36,785 nucleotides of DNA, from contig CAJCCF010000230.1 in assembly GCA_903960845.1 (NCBI GenBank), positions 1 through 36,785 of the forward strand, given 5' to 3'. The DNA is from an uncultured Verrucomicrobiota bacterium. GTDB taxonomy: Bacteria > Verrucomicrobiota > Verrucomicrobiia > Verrucomicrobiales > Verrucomicrobiaceae. Numbering within the stretch: the first letter of the stretch is position 1; the number at the start of each line of letters is the position of its first letter. The translations under genes were made by a program, and so were the position numbers. Shown one piece after another: positions 1 through 9,810 of the stretch. The notes beneath the pieces were generated by a model, which was not told where the DNA came from, searched no databases, and saw only the letters and a program-made list of their open reading frames with translations.

Positions 1-447
1 ATCACCCTCATGGTGGATGGCTTCGCCACACCCGTGTTCGAGATCGTTGAGAACCAGCGTTCCCTGGATGGCTATCACAATCTCAGCCACCATGGACAAT
101 CGAAGGCCAAGCTCGCTGAACTGGAAAAGATCGACCTCCAGCAGATGCGCCATCTGCGTGATCTCCTCGCCGCCCTTGCCGCCACTCCGGCTGCTGACAG
201 CTCGCGCCTGCTTGACCACACCATGGTGCTCTATGGCAGCAATCTCGGCGACGCCAATGTCCACAACAACACCAACCTGCCCATCCTGCTGGCCGGCGGC
301 GGCTTCAAGCATGGCCGGCACCTTGCCTTTGACCGCATCCGCAACACCCCGCTGAGCAATCTCTTCGTCTCCATGCTCCAGCAACTCGGCGCCGGGACGG
401 ACAAGTTCGGCAGCAGCAGCGGAGCCATCAGTGAAATCGCTTCATGA
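1..447 (+). CDS. DUF1552 family protein, C-terminal fragment (5' end outside window)
   Basis: Frame is open from base 1 (ITLMVDGF...). Motifs 'YHNLSHHGQS', 'MVLYGSNLGDANVHNNTNLPILLAGGGFKHGRHL' and 'LQQLGAGTDKFGSS' match DUF1552 C-termini and resemble the 19380 gene. Stop overlaps the next ATG (ATGA). Confidence 0.85.
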   Translation: MTLMVDGFATPVFEIVENQRSLDGYHNLSHHGQSKAKLAELEKIDLQQMRHLRDLLAALAATPAADSSRLLDHTMVLYGSNLGDANVHNNTNLPILLAGGGFKHGRHLAFDRIRNTPLSNLFVSMLQQLGAGTDKFGSSSGAISEIAS

Positions 448-3400
448 AAACGAAACGTCCTCCTCTTTCCTTGGATAAGCTTCCGGCGAAAAATCTGGCC
501 GGAATTCTTTTGCCGCAATTGCTATGCCTAACGCTAAGTGCTGCCGGTGCGGTTGATTTTGATTCCGAAATCCGTCCCCTGCTGCAGGAGCGCTGCATCG
601 AGTGTCACGGCGAAAAAAAGCAGAAGGGCGAGCTCCGTCTTGATGCCAAATCTTTTGCCCTCAAAGGCGGTCATGACGGACCGGCCATTGTTGCCGGGAA
701 CATTGACAAATCGCCGCTCTACCAGCGCATCATCCATCGCGATGAGAAAGAGCGCATGCCGCCAAAGGGCGATCCGCTCACGCCGGCGCAAATCAAAGCC
801 GTTGAAACCTGGATCAGTTCCGGTGCCGTCTGGCCGGAGAACGCCGCCGACAAGGCCGCCCTGGCTGACAAACGCCTCTCGCACTGGGCCTGGCAGCCCG
901 TGACCAGTCCTGCCGGCGCAGTGACCGTTGATTCGATCATCAGAGCCAGGCTTGCCGAACAAAAATTGCAACCATCCCCCGAAGCCGGGCGCCGCACGCT
1001 CATCCGGCGCCTGACCTTTGATTTGCACGGACTTCCGCCAGCGCCTGCTGAAGTGGAAGTCTTCGTTCAGGACAAGGACCCGAAGGCCTATGAAAAGCTG
1101 ATCGATCGCCTGCTCGATTCACCGCGCTACGGTGAACGTTATGCCCGCCACTGGCTCGACATCGCGCATTACGCCGACACCCACGGCTTTGAGCGCGATC
1201 AGCGCCGTGACAACGCCTGGCGCTACCGCGACTACGTCATCAGTGCACTCAATGCCGACAAACCCTATGATCTGTTTCTGCGTGAGCAGATCGCGGGCGA
1301 TGTCATTTCGCCAAATGATCCGCAGGCCATCGCCGCCACGGGTTTCCTCGCGGCCGGGCCGTGGGATTTCGTCGGTCAGGTTGAAGCAAAGAGTGAGGTC
1401 CTCCGCCGCAGCGCGCGCACGCTTGACCTTGATGACATGGTCACGCAGGTCATGACGGCCGCCTGTGGTGTCACGGTGAACTGTGCCCGCTGCCATGATC
1501 ACAAGCTGGATCCCATCTCGCAGCGTGAGTATTACTCGCTCTGGTCCGTGTTCGCCGGGTTGAAGCGCGGTGATCGTGATCTCGACAGCGCCGAGTCAGC
1601 CCGGCTTGCCTCCGCGCGGGCCAAAACGCAGACCCGGCTCCGCCAGGTCACCTCTGAACTCGCCAAACTCACCGGTGAAGGCCTTGATCTCGCCGACATG
1701 ATCGGAGGTGGCAATGGGCTCGGCACAGGCACGAAAGGCGCAGGCTTGCACATTGGCAACGGTAGCGTCGTGAAGGGCGGCCTCGGCTACCACAAAGACA
1801 TCAAGGCTAACCGCCTGCAAAAACCCGAGTGGGGCAGTGTCAATGCACCGAAGTTGGTGCAATGGCTCTTTGTCCCCGATGGCCGCGGGGAGGTGAATGT
1901 CACCGCCAGAACTCCCGTGAAAGGCGTGCCAGCCAGCTCCGCTCACACCTGGGATACCGTGCGGAACGGGCCGCTTGCCGCGCAGGTCTCAACCAGCATC
2001 GACGGCACCGATTTTGCCAAAGGGGGCCACAGCATGCTTGGCCTGCATGCTAATGGCGCCGTCACCTTTGATCTCAAGGAAATCCGCAAAGCCACCGGTT
2101 ATGGCAGGATGCGGCTCACGGCCATGCTTGGTTTTGGCGCTAACAAACAAGCTGCCAAAAGCGTCGCCGATTTCACGGTTTACATCGGCGGTGATCAGAA
2201 GTTTCAGCGACTCAAGATGCGCAAGGATGAATCGGCACGCATCGATTTGAGCATTCCCGTGGAAGCCCCCACGCTCACGTTGGTCGCCACTGACGGTGGC
2301 GATGGCATCAGCAACGATCTCTTGTTCCTAGGTGATGCCAAACTCACTCTGGACAAGGAATCGCAGACTCTCTCCGCCGCCGAAAAGGCTCGCGTCCAGA
2401 CACTGCGCGGTGAAGAAAAGCAACTCAGTGCCGAACTGAACGCCAAAGCCCACGCCGACAAAGTTTACGCCGTCATCGCTGACAAACCACCCGCCGTCCA
2501 TATCCTCAAGCGCGGCGATCCGGAATCTCCCGCTGACGAATCCATTCCGCCGGGTGCACTGAGCCTCCTGCGTGATCTCAAGCCTGAACTTGGAAATCCC
2601 GACACGCCTGAAGGAGACCGCCGCAGGGCGCTCGCCTCCTGGATCACTGATCCACGCAATCCGCTGACGCGGCGCGTCATCGTTAACCGTCTCTGGCACT
2701 GGCATTTCGGCCAGGGCATCGTCAACACGCCGAGTGATTTCGGGTTCGGTGGCGGCAGACCGTCGCATCCCGAACTTCTCGATTTTCTCGCGGATGAACT
2801 GCTGAAAAGCGGCTGGTCGCTGAAGCACCTGCACAAGCTGATTTTGATGAGCGCCACTTATTGTCAAAGCATCGACTTCAATCAACAGGCCTCCGCCATC
2901 GACGCCCAGAACCGGCTTCTCTGGCGTCAAAACCCGCGGCGCATCGAGGCTGAAGCCACGCGCGATTTTGTGCTGGCCATCACCGGCAGGCTCAATCTCA
3001 AGCAGGCGGGCGGACCGGGCTTCAGCGACTTCAACTACACTGAAGGTTATGCTCCCGTGTATCAGCATGTCACCGCCGACACACCCGAAATGTGGCGCCG
3101 CAGCATCTACCGTTTCGTCGTGCGCAGCACCCCGCAGAAATTTCTCACCACACTCGACTGCCCCGATCCTGCAAATCTAACGCCTGCGCGAATGACCACC
3201 ACCACTGCGCTGCAATCGCTCGCGCTGTTCAACAACGACTTCATCCTTCGTCAGTCCCGCTACTTTGCCGAGCGCCTGCAAAAGGAGGCCGGCCCGGAGC
3301 TTGGCCGTCAGATCCGGCTGGCCTATGAGCTCGCCTTTTCGCGTGAACCCACCGTCAGTGAACAGCAACTCGCCACCAGCTTCATTCAATCGAACGACCT

Positions 3401-3455
3401 CTTTGCCTTTTGCCGGTCACTCTTCAATGCCAATGAATTCGTGTATGTCGATTGA
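444..3455 (+). CDS. Secreted PSD1-type cytochrome protein: PSCyt1 (CIECHG), DUF1549, embedded NPCBM-like domain, DUF1553
   Basis: N-terminal hydrophobic signal, 'LLQERCIECHGEKKQKGELRLD', '[13 protein letters not shown]', 'NPLTRRVIVNRLWHWHFGQGIVNTPSDFGFGGGRPSHPELLDFLA', C-terminal 'RSLFNANEFVYVD'. Confidence 0.92.
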   Translation: MKTKRPPLSLDKLPAKNLAGILLPQLLCLTLSAAGAVDFDSEIRPLLQERCIECHGEKKQKGELRLDAKSFALKGGHDGPAIVAGNIDKSPLYQRIIHRDEKERMPPKGDPLTPAQIKAVETWISSGAVWPENAADKAALADKRLSHWAWQPVTSPAGAVTVDSIIRARLAEQKLQPSPEAGRRTLIRRLTFDLHGLPPAPAEVEVFVQDKDPKAYEKLIDRLLDSPRYGERYARHWLDIAHYADTHGFERDQRRDNAWRYRDYVISALNADKPYDLFLREQIAGDVISPNDPQAIAATGFLAAGPWDFVGQVEAKSEVLRRSARTLDLDDMVTQVMTAACGVTVNCARCHDHKLDPISQREYYSLWSVFAGLKRGDRDLDSAESARLASARAKTQTRLRQVTSELAKLTGEGLDLADMIGGGNGLGTGTKGAGLHIGNGSVVKGGLGYHKDIKANRLQKPEWGSVNAPKLVQWLFVPDGRGEVNVTARTPVKGVPASSAHTWDTVRNGPLAAQVSTSIDGTDFAKGGHSMLGLHANGAVTFDLKEIRKATGYGRMRLTAMLGFGANKQAAKSVADFTVYIGGDQKFQRLKMRKDESARIDLSIPVEAPTLTLVATDGGDGISNDLLFLGDAKLTLDKESQTLSAAEKARVQTLRGEEKQLSAELNAKAHADKVYAVIADKPPAVHILKRGDPESPADESIPPGALSLLRDLKPELGNPDTPEGDRRRALASWITDPRNPLTRRVIVNRLWHWHFGQGIVNTPSDFGFGGGRPSHPELLDFLADELLKSGWSLKHLHKLILMSATYCQSIDFNQQASAIDAQNRLLWRQNPRRIEAEATRDFVLAITGRLNLKQAGGPGFSDFNYTEGYAPVYQHVTADTPEMWRRSIYRFVVRSTPQKFLTTLDCPDPANLTPARMTTTTALQSLALFNNDFILRQSRYFAERLQKEAGPELGRQIRLAYELAFSREPTVSEQQLATSFIQSNDLFAFCRSLFNANEFVYVD

Positions 3456-3521
3456 CTCCATCAGCAGAAACCGGGCACACTTGTCCGGTTGCCAATGGTG
3501 TGTCCAAGTCCTTGCCCTCCA

Positions 3522-4919
3522 GTGAAATCTTCCCTCAGTCTCTCCCTCAGTGCACTGCTTCCACGCGGACGTGTGCTGACTTCTCCGGCGCAACTCGCCG
3601 GCTACGGGGCGGATGGACTGGGCTACAAGAAATACCTGCCGGATGCCGTGGTGATCCCGGCGGATGCGGAGGAACTCATTGGTTTCATGCACGGCGCGAA
3701 GGCGCTCGGAGTGCCAGTGGTGATGCGCGGTGCAGGCACCTCCCTCTCGGGTGGGCCGGTCGCTGCGCAGGGCGGTGTCATTGTCCACACGTCCGCGATG
3801 AAGACCATTCGCAGGATCAACACCGACGGTTTCTGGTGTGAGGTCGAGTGCGGTGTCACCCTCAATGATCTCGATGCCGCGCTGAAACCGCATGGCGTGT
3901 TTTATCCGCCTGATCCGTCGAGCGGTCCCGTGTGTACACTCGGCGGCAATGTGGCGTCGAACGCTGGCGGCGCGCACTGCTTCCGCTATGGCGTGACGAG
4001 CAACTACGTGCTTGGCGTCGAGGCGGTGATGCTTGATGGCCGGGTGCATCGTTTTGGCGGTCCGGCCGGAGGACGGGGGGCCTGGCGTGAGGATTGGAAA
4101 CGGTTCATGATCGGCTCCGAGGGAACGCTCGCGGCTTTCACGCGTTTCTGGCTGCGTCTGCTGCCGCTGCCTGAGAAAGTGTGGACCTTCCGCGCCACTT
4201 ATCCGGATTTGAAAACCGTTGAAGCAGCCATTCATGCGCTCGTTGCCCACCCATCCTATCCTGCGGCCATCGAGATGCTTGATCCGCGCGGTGTGGCGAT
4301 GGTGGAGAGCAGTCAGATGGCCTGCGGACTGCCCGAAGGCTCTTTCATGCTGCTGGTGGAGATTGATGGCCCCGAAGCGCTGGTGAATGCACGCGTGCAA
4401 TCCGTGGCCAATCTTTTGCGCCAGGCAGGTTCCGCTGACGTGATGTTCAGCGACAAGGACGACATGCGCCAAAAGCTCTGGAAAGCCCGCAAGGCCTCCG
4501 GTGGTCTGCTTGGCCAGCTTAGCCCGGATTACGTTGTGCAGGACGCCGTGATCCCGAAGCGCGCTCTGGCCGAGGTGTTGCAGCTTGTCTATGACGAGGC
4601 TGACGCGGCTGACATCCGCGCTGTGAATGTCTTTCATGCGGGCGATGGCAACCTGCACCCGAACTTTCTCTTCGACTCACGCGTGCCGGGTGAACTGGAG
4701 AAGGTGGAACTCATCAGCAAGCGGCTCATGCAGCGTGTCATCGAAGTCGGCGGCACGCTCAGCGGCGAGCATGGCATCGGCAATGACAAGTCCGCTTACA
4801 TGCCGCTCGTCTTCGGTCCTGATTCCATGCGGTTGCAGTGGGCCGTGCCCGCCGCCTTCAATCCCGCGCACCAGATGAATCCACTCAAGGTTTACGACCA
4901 TCGCCGCTTCATCGCATGA
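3522..4919 (+). CDS. glcD: FAD-binding oxidase, glycolate oxidase subunit GlcD-like (likely GTG start at 3522; ORF opens at TTG 3489)
   Basis: FAD_binding_4 motifs 'VVMRGAGTSLSGGPVAAQGGVIV', 'PPDPSSGPVCTLGGNVASNAGGAHCFRYGVTSNYVLGVEAVMLDG'; C-terminal 'FHAGDGNLHPNFLFD', 'GGTLSGEHGIGNDK'. Adjacent to GlcE-like and GlcF-like genes. Confidence 0.9.
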   Translation: MKSSLSLSLSALLPRGRVLTSPAQLAGYGADGLGYKKYLPDAVVIPADAEELIGFMHGAKALGVPVVMRGAGTSLSGGPVAAQGGVIVHTSAMKTIRRINTDGFWCEVECGVTLNDLDAALKPHGVFYPPDPSSGPVCTLGGNVASNAGGAHCFRYGVTSNYVLGVEAVMLDGRVHRFGGPAGGRGAWREDWKRFMIGSEGTLAAFTRFWLRLLPLPEKVWTFRATYPDLKTVEAAIHALVAHPSYPAAIEMLDPRGVAMVESSQMACGLPEGSFMLLVEIDGPEALVNARVQSVANLLRQAGSADVMFSDKDDMRQKLWKARKASGGLLGQLSPDYVVQDAVIPKRALAEVLQLVYDEADAADIRAVNVFHAGDGNLHPNFLFDSRVPGELEKVELISKRLMQRVIEVGGTLSGEHGIGNDKSAYMPLVFGPDSMRLQWAVPAAFNPAHQMNPLKVYDHRRFIA

Positions 4920-5860
4920 ACGTCTTCCCGCCAATGCAAAACGAGCGCCTGTTTGTGCCATTCCTTGATGAAGTGGATGGGACGCTCTGCCTGCCCGCCA
5001 ACGCTACGGCGGCCGAGGTTCGCGCGCTGATCAATCCGCATCATCTGCGCTTCCCACTTCTCCTGGATGATACCGCGACGCTGCGTGAGCAGATCGCCAG
5101 CAGCACTCATGCGCCAGCTTCCTGCCGCTTTGGTCCCTGGTGCGACAACATTCTGGGCATGAACTGGCGTCTGCCCGGCGGACGAGTCGCGCGCATCGGT
5201 GAGCGCGTGGTGAAAACGACCACCGGCTATGACTGGCTGCGATTCCTGCTGCACACCGGCACGCGTTTCGGCGAACCCACCGACTACGTCATGCGCCTGC
5301 GCCCCGATTGCGGCTTCACTGCGATCGCCCGCTTTGATGGCGATGCCAATGTGTTGAATGCCTGTGTCTCGAAACTTCTGCATAGCGGCTGGATGCACTG
5401 GTGGGATGCCGTGGATTTGATCGCAGAAGGCCAGGCTTCATTCGTCCGTGTGATATTTCACTGCGTGCCCGGGGAGGCGCCGATCTTCACTCAGCAGCTT
5501 CAATACATCGCCAAAAAAACAGGGGCGCAGCTCACCCTGCAAAACGATACGCAACCATCTCTCGATGGCCTGCCGGATCTGGTGATCAAGACCACACCCG
5601 ATCGCGCCACCAGCCTTGCCACCGAACTCTCACGGGACACTCTGCGCTGCGTGGCTTTGTGCTACAACGGTGTCATTCACGCCTACTTGAGCGCAGGTGA
5701 TGACCTTGCCGAGCGCATCCATGCGCTCGCACAAACACTCACGGCGGAATTGCACTCTCAAGGCGGTGACTGGCACTCACGCTGGCTGCCTGCAACACCG
5801 CCATCACTCATCGAATCCGCCTGGCTCAACACGCTGGAGCAAGCCATCCATGAAGCATGA
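4916..5860 (+). CDS. glcE: GlcE-like FAD-binding subunit of glycolate oxidase
   Basis: Starts at an ATGA overlap with glcD. Contains 'DNILGMNWRLPGGRVARIGERVVKTTTGYDWLRFLLHTGTRFG', typical of GlcE. Lies between glcD and glcF. Confidence 0.82.
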   Translation: MNVFPPMQNERLFVPFLDEVDGTLCLPANATAAEVRALINPHHLRFPLLLDDTATLREQIASSTHAPASCRFGPWCDNILGMNWRLPGGRVARIGERVVKTTTGYDWLRFLLHTGTRFGEPTDYVMRLRPDCGFTAIARFDGDANVLNACVSKLLHSGWMHWWDAVDLIAEGQASFVRVIFHCVPGEAPIFTQQLQYIAKKTGAQLTLQNDTQPSLDGLPDLVIKTTPDRATSLATELSRDTLRCVALCYNGVIHAYLSAGDDLAERIHALAQTLTAELHSQGGDWHSRWLPATPPSLIESAWLNTLEQAIHEA

Positions 5861-7116
5861 AGCGATCTCCCGCAGATTTTGAAAGAGACCCTTCCTTAAA
5901 GCTCTCTGACGGAAAGCAGCAGGATTACTTTTCCAACTGCACGCATTGCGGCTTTTGCCTTTCTGTGTGCCCGACTTACAAGCTCACGGGTGATGAAAAC
6001 AATTCGCCGCGCGGTCGCTTGCGCTTGTGGAGCGAGGAGGCGGCGGGCCGATTGCCGCAGGATGAGTGGACAGATTTTTACACGGCGGAGTGTGTTGGCT
6101 GCCTTGCTTGTGAAACCGCCTGCCCGGCCAATGTGCCATATGGCGAAATCTTCGAGCGCATCCGTCATGAGCACGTTGCCACGCATCGCTTCACGCCGAA
6201 GTTGCCGCTGCGCCTCGCTGCCGTCGCCGTTGCGCATCAGGCTTTGTTCAATCTTGCCTTGCTGCCCGCACGGCTGCTGCGCTGTCTCGGACTGCCGGTG
6301 CACCGGTTTCTTTTTCAAGGCCGCCCTGCCGTTCTGCAAAGCACCGCCGCGTATGCAGACGAACTCATGCAGCGGCATCGCCCCACCGGTCCGCGTGTGG
6401 CTTTTCTCACCGGTTGCCTGATGGAGGCGATGTTTCGCGAGATCAACTTCGCCACGGTGCGTGTGCTCATTGAAAACAATGTGCAAGTCATCATTCCAGA
6501 AGGGCAGGGCTGTTGCGGCGCGTTTCAGGAGCACACCGGTCTTGATGGTGTCGAGACACTGCGCGGACGGAATCGCCATGCTTTTGGTTCGCTCGATGTG
6601 GATGTCATTGTCAGCAACTCGTCCGGCTGCGGCTACGCACTCGGCAAGACGCTGCAACCCGGCAAACAAGTGCGCGACGTGCTCGGTTTCCTCGGCGAAC
6701 TCGGCCCCGTGCGCCGCCAGCGCGGTTTCGATGACGGCACGCGTGTCCATGTCGATCTGCCCTGTCATCTCGTGCATGGACAAAAATCGGCGGGCATTCC
6801 GGCGAACGTGCTTGATGCCACCGGCTACCGCTGGCAGCTCGCGCCCAAGGCCAGGGACTGCTGCGGTTCCGGTGGTGTTTACAACATTCAAAAGCCCGGG
6901 AATGCCCGCGAAATCCTTGCCGGAAAATCGGCTTTCCTCAATGAGGCCGAAGGCAATCCCGTCATTCTTGGCACCTCCAACCACGTCTGCATGATGCAGT
7001 GGCACAGCGCCGGTGCCACGGGCCTTGTCCAGCGTCCCTACGAGGTGAAGCACATCATCCAACTCCTCGATCCAGGCGAGAAGTTCAGCATCCCCTCAAC
7101 ATCACCGCAGCCATGA
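5857..7116 (+). CDS. glcF: Glycolate oxidase iron-sulfur subunit GlcF-like
   Basis: Two 4Fe-4S motifs (CTHCGFCLSVCPTY, CVGCLACETACPANVP) and CCG domains ('GCCGAFQEHTG', 'DCCGSGGVYNIQKP'). ATGA overlap with glcE. Confidence 0.92.
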   Translation: MKRSPADFERDPSLKLSDGKQQDYFSNCTHCGFCLSVCPTYKLTGDENNSPRGRLRLWSEEAAGRLPQDEWTDFYTAECVGCLACETACPANVPYGEIFERIRHEHVATHRFTPKLPLRLAAVAVAHQALFNLALLPARLLRCLGLPVHRFLFQGRPAVLQSTAAYADELMQRHRPTGPRVAFLTGCLMEAMFREINFATVRVLIENNVQVIIPEGQGCCGAFQEHTGLDGVETLRGRNRHAFGSLDVDVIVSNSSGCGYALGKTLQPGKQVRDVLGFLGELGPVRRQRGFDDGTRVHVDLPCHLVHGQKSAGIPANVLDATGYRWQLAPKARDCCGSGGVYNIQKPGNAREILAGKSAFLNEAEGNPVILGTSNHVCMMQWHSAGATGLVQRPYEVKHIIQLLDPGEKFSIPSTSPQP

Positions 7117-7145
7117 AACCCAACAACGACCTCACCCTGAGTCAC

Positions 7146-7212
7146 GACAAAAAGATTGGTGACAAAAAGATGAAGAAAAGAACCCCATTTTTCTGTCTCC
7201 AATCTTTTTGTC
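7146..7212. repeat. Inverted repeat GACAAAAAGATTGG / CCAATCTTTTTGTC with tandem GACAAAAAGAT
   Basis: Perfect 14-bp arms at 7146-7159 and 7199-7212. Direct repeat GACAAAAAGAT at 7146-7156 and 7161-7171. The start codon at 7170 lies inside the structure. Confidence 0.85.
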
Positions 7213-9791
7213 TTTTCATCGTCGCCCTCCACGCCGCCGAGCCGATCGATCCGAACCGGTTTGAAAAGGAAATCCTCGTTCCGGCTGCACGCGATGCGAT
7301 CCAGATGGAAGTGCTGCCGGGTGGCGATGTCATCTTTGCCGAGTTCTGGGGAACGATTAAACGTTGGGACGCGAAGTCAGGCGGCGTGAGCATCCTTGGT
7401 TCAGTCCCAACGTATGCGAAGGGCGAGATCGGACTGCTTGGCATGGCCGTAGCGCGGGACTTTGAGCAGAGCGGGCATTTGTATGCCTTGTTCGCTCCGA
7501 CAGCTAAACTGGGCACGGTGCGCGTTAGCCGCTTCACGGTGAAGGATGGTAAAATGCCGGTGGAATCCGAGAAGGAGCTGCTCTCCTATCCCTACGACAC
7601 GGAGCACGTCTTTCACATGGGCGGCGCGATGTGGATGGATGGGAAAGGCGATCTCTACATCGGCAATGGCGACAATTGTCACTATGATCCCGGTCTGCCT
7701 CAGGACACGCAGCCGGACCGCAAAAACTGGGATGCCTTCCGCTCGGCTGCAAACTCGCGCGACCTGCGCGGCAAGGTGTTGCGCATTCATCCGAAGCCGG
7801 AGGGCGGCTACTCGATCCCCGAGGGCAATCTTTTTGCCGATGGCAAGGACGGCAGGCCCGAGGTCTTCGCCATGGGTGTGCGCAATCCTTTCCGCCTAAC
7901 CGTCGATGACAAAACGGGCACGCTCTATTTCGCCGATGTCGGCCCGAACATCATGCCGGTGCTCGGCGTGAAGCCGGATGGTTATGAGGAACTCAATGCC
8001 ACGCAGACCGCTGGCAACTTCGGCTGGCCGCTCTTTGTCGGACCGAATGAGGCGCTGCCGCTCTATGATTACGCCGCGAACAAGGAGGGCAAACGCTACG
8101 ACCCGCAGTCCCCGGAAAATCTCTCACCGCGCAACACCGGCATCCAAAAGCTGCCGCCTGCCAAACCTGCGCTCATCTGGTATTCGAGCCTGCCTTCAAA
8201 GGACTTCCCCACCGTCGGCAGCGGCGGACGCTCCATCATGGCGGGCCCCGTGTATCGCTACGACGCGGCGAATCCATCGACCACGAAGCTGCCCGAGGCG
8301 CTTGATGGTCGCCTCTTCATTTATGAGTGGATGCGGAACTGGATTCAGACCGTGAAACTCGACACGGCCGGACCGGAGATCGAGCCCTTCCTGCCGGAGT
8401 GGAATCTGCGCCGCCCCATCGACATGAAGATGGGTCCCGATGGTGCGCTCTACATGATCGAGTATGGAGACCAGTGGTGGGAGAACAACGACAGCCGCGT
8501 CGTGCGCGTCGTGTATCGTCGCGGCAATCGTGCGCCTGTGGCAAAACTCACCGCCAATGAAACCGCAGGCAAACAACCGCTCGCGCTTACCTTTGATGCC
8601 GCCGCCTCGCGCGATCCTGATGGTGATGCTCTGAAGTTCGTGTGGAGCATCGCGGGCAAAGAACAGGCCGGCGATGCAGCGAAATTCGCGCATACCTTTG
8701 ATCAACCCGGCAGCTATGAAGTCAGCGTGACCACGCTCGATAGCAGCGGCGCGAAGAGCATTGCGAAAGAGATGATCCATGTCGGCAATGGGCGGCCTCT
8801 GGTGCGTTTCGAGTCGCCTGCGCATGGTTCGTTTTTCGATTGGGGCTCAGCGATTCCCTACCAAGTTTCCGTCACCGAAACCGATGGCGACACGGTGCAG
8901 ACCAACCTCGGCACCGTGCAGGGCGAGTTTCGCGGTCGCCGCTTTGCCAGCGAGGGTGATAAGGATGTGATCGATCCCGGACTCGCGATGATGCGCGCCA
9001 GCACCTGCTTTGCATGCCACATGGCCGACACACCATCCGCTGGCCCGCCTTACAAGACCGTCGCTCTGAAATACAAGGACGACGCCACTGCCGCCGAGCG
9101 ACTCGCGCAGAAAGTCCTCAATGGCGGCACCGGCGTGTGGGGGCAGCTTCCCATGCCGCCGCATCCGCAGCACAGCATCGAGCAACTCCGCCGCATGGTC
9201 GCCTGGGTGCTTTCGCTGAAGGACGATCCCGCCAGCCCGCCGCAGTCCGGAGCCAGCGGCATCTTCACCGCGCCGAAGAAGCCCGAGAAAGGCACCCGCG
9301 TGGACGAAGGCGTGCTCATCCTCACCGCCGCCTACACCGACGATGGCAAACAAGCCACGATGCCGCGCCTGCGCGGTGAAGGCACCGTGGTGCTGCATTC
9401 CCGCCGCAAAAAAGCCGCGCTCTATGATGAGAACCATGGCATGGCCTACGTTGAGCACGCTTACGGAGAAAAGGCCATCGTCGGCCACTTCAAAGACGGT
9501 ACCCACATCCTCTGGCGCGACCTGAACCTCACCGGCATCACGCAGATCACCGTGCGTGCCGGATGCTTCGACAAAAAAGGTGGCACCCTCGAACTCCGCA
9601 GCGGCTCACCCACCGGCCCCGTGCTCGCTAGCGTCACCGTACAACCCTCCGGCCAGGCCGACGAAGGCGAGTTCCTCAGCATCCCCGCCAAGCTCACCCA
9701 CACCACCGGCCTCACCGATATCTGCGTCGTCGCACGCTGCACCGACAAAACCACCGAACTCGGCCTGAACTGGATCGAGTTTCTTCCGTGA
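7170..9791 (+). CDS. Secreted PQQ-dependent sugar dehydrogenase-like beta-propeller with PKD, cytochrome c (CFACHM) and C-terminal CBM6-like region
   Basis: Signal peptide 'MKKRTPFFCLQSFCLFIVALHAAEP'; 'RGKVLRIHPKPEGGYSIPEGNLF', 'EVFAMGVRNPFRLTVD'; PKD-like 'PLALTFDAAASRDPDGDALKFVWSI'; heme motif 'STCFACHMADTPSAGPPY'. An alternative in-frame ATG lies at 7113. Confidence 0.85.
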   Translation: MKKRTPFFCLQSFCLFIVALHAAEPIDPNRFEKEILVPAARDAIQMEVLPGGDVIFAEFWGTIKRWDAKSGGVSILGSVPTYAKGEIGLLGMAVARDFEQSGHLYALFAPTAKLGTVRVSRFTVKDGKMPVESEKELLSYPYDTEHVFHMGGAMWMDGKGDLYIGNGDNCHYDPGLPQDTQPDRKNWDAFRSAANSRDLRGKVLRIHPKPEGGYSIPEGNLFADGKDGRPEVFAMGVRNPFRLTVDDKTGTLYFADVGPNIMPVLGVKPDGYEELNATQTAGNFGWPLFVGPNEALPLYDYAANKEGKRYDPQSPENLSPRNTGIQKLPPAKPALIWYSSLPSKDFPTVGSGGRSIMAGPVYRYDAANPSTTKLPEALDGRLFIYEWMRNWIQTVKLDTAGPEIEPFLPEWNLRRPIDMKMGPDGALYMIEYGDQWWENNDSRVVRVVYRRGNRAPVAKLTANETAGKQPLALTFDAAASRDPDGDALKFVWSIAGKEQAGDAAKFAHTFDQPGSYEVSVTTLDSSGAKSIAKEMIHVGNGRPLVRFESPAHGSFFDWGSAIPYQVSVTETDGDTVQTNLGTVQGEFRGRRFASEGDKDVIDPGLAMMRASTCFACHMADTPSAGPPYKTVALKYKDDATAAERLAQKVLNGGTGVWGQLPMPPHPQHSIEQLRRMVAWVLSLKDDPASPPQSGASGIFTAPKKPEKGTRVDEGVLILTAAYTDDGKQATMPRLRGEGTVVLHSRRKKAALYDENHGMAYVEHAYGEKAIVGHFKDGTHILWRDLNLTGITQITVRAGCFDKKGGTLELRSGSPTGPVLASVTVQPSGQADEGEFLSIPAKLTHTTGLTDICVVARCTDKTTELGLNWIEFLP

Positions 9792-9810
9792 GCTCCAACT
9801 CCATCACTCC

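Noticed and set aside
3469-3490. Possible short hairpin AACCGG-N10-CCGGTT between the PSD1 and glcD genes
   Set aside because: Only a 6-bp stem with no following T-run; too weak to call a terminator or regulator.
3417-4658. 413-aa minus-strand ORF
   Set aside because: Antisense to glcD, which has clear FAD-oxidase motifs.
5896-7062. 388-aa minus-strand ORF
   Set aside because: Antisense to glcF with its 4Fe-4S motifs; no domain support.
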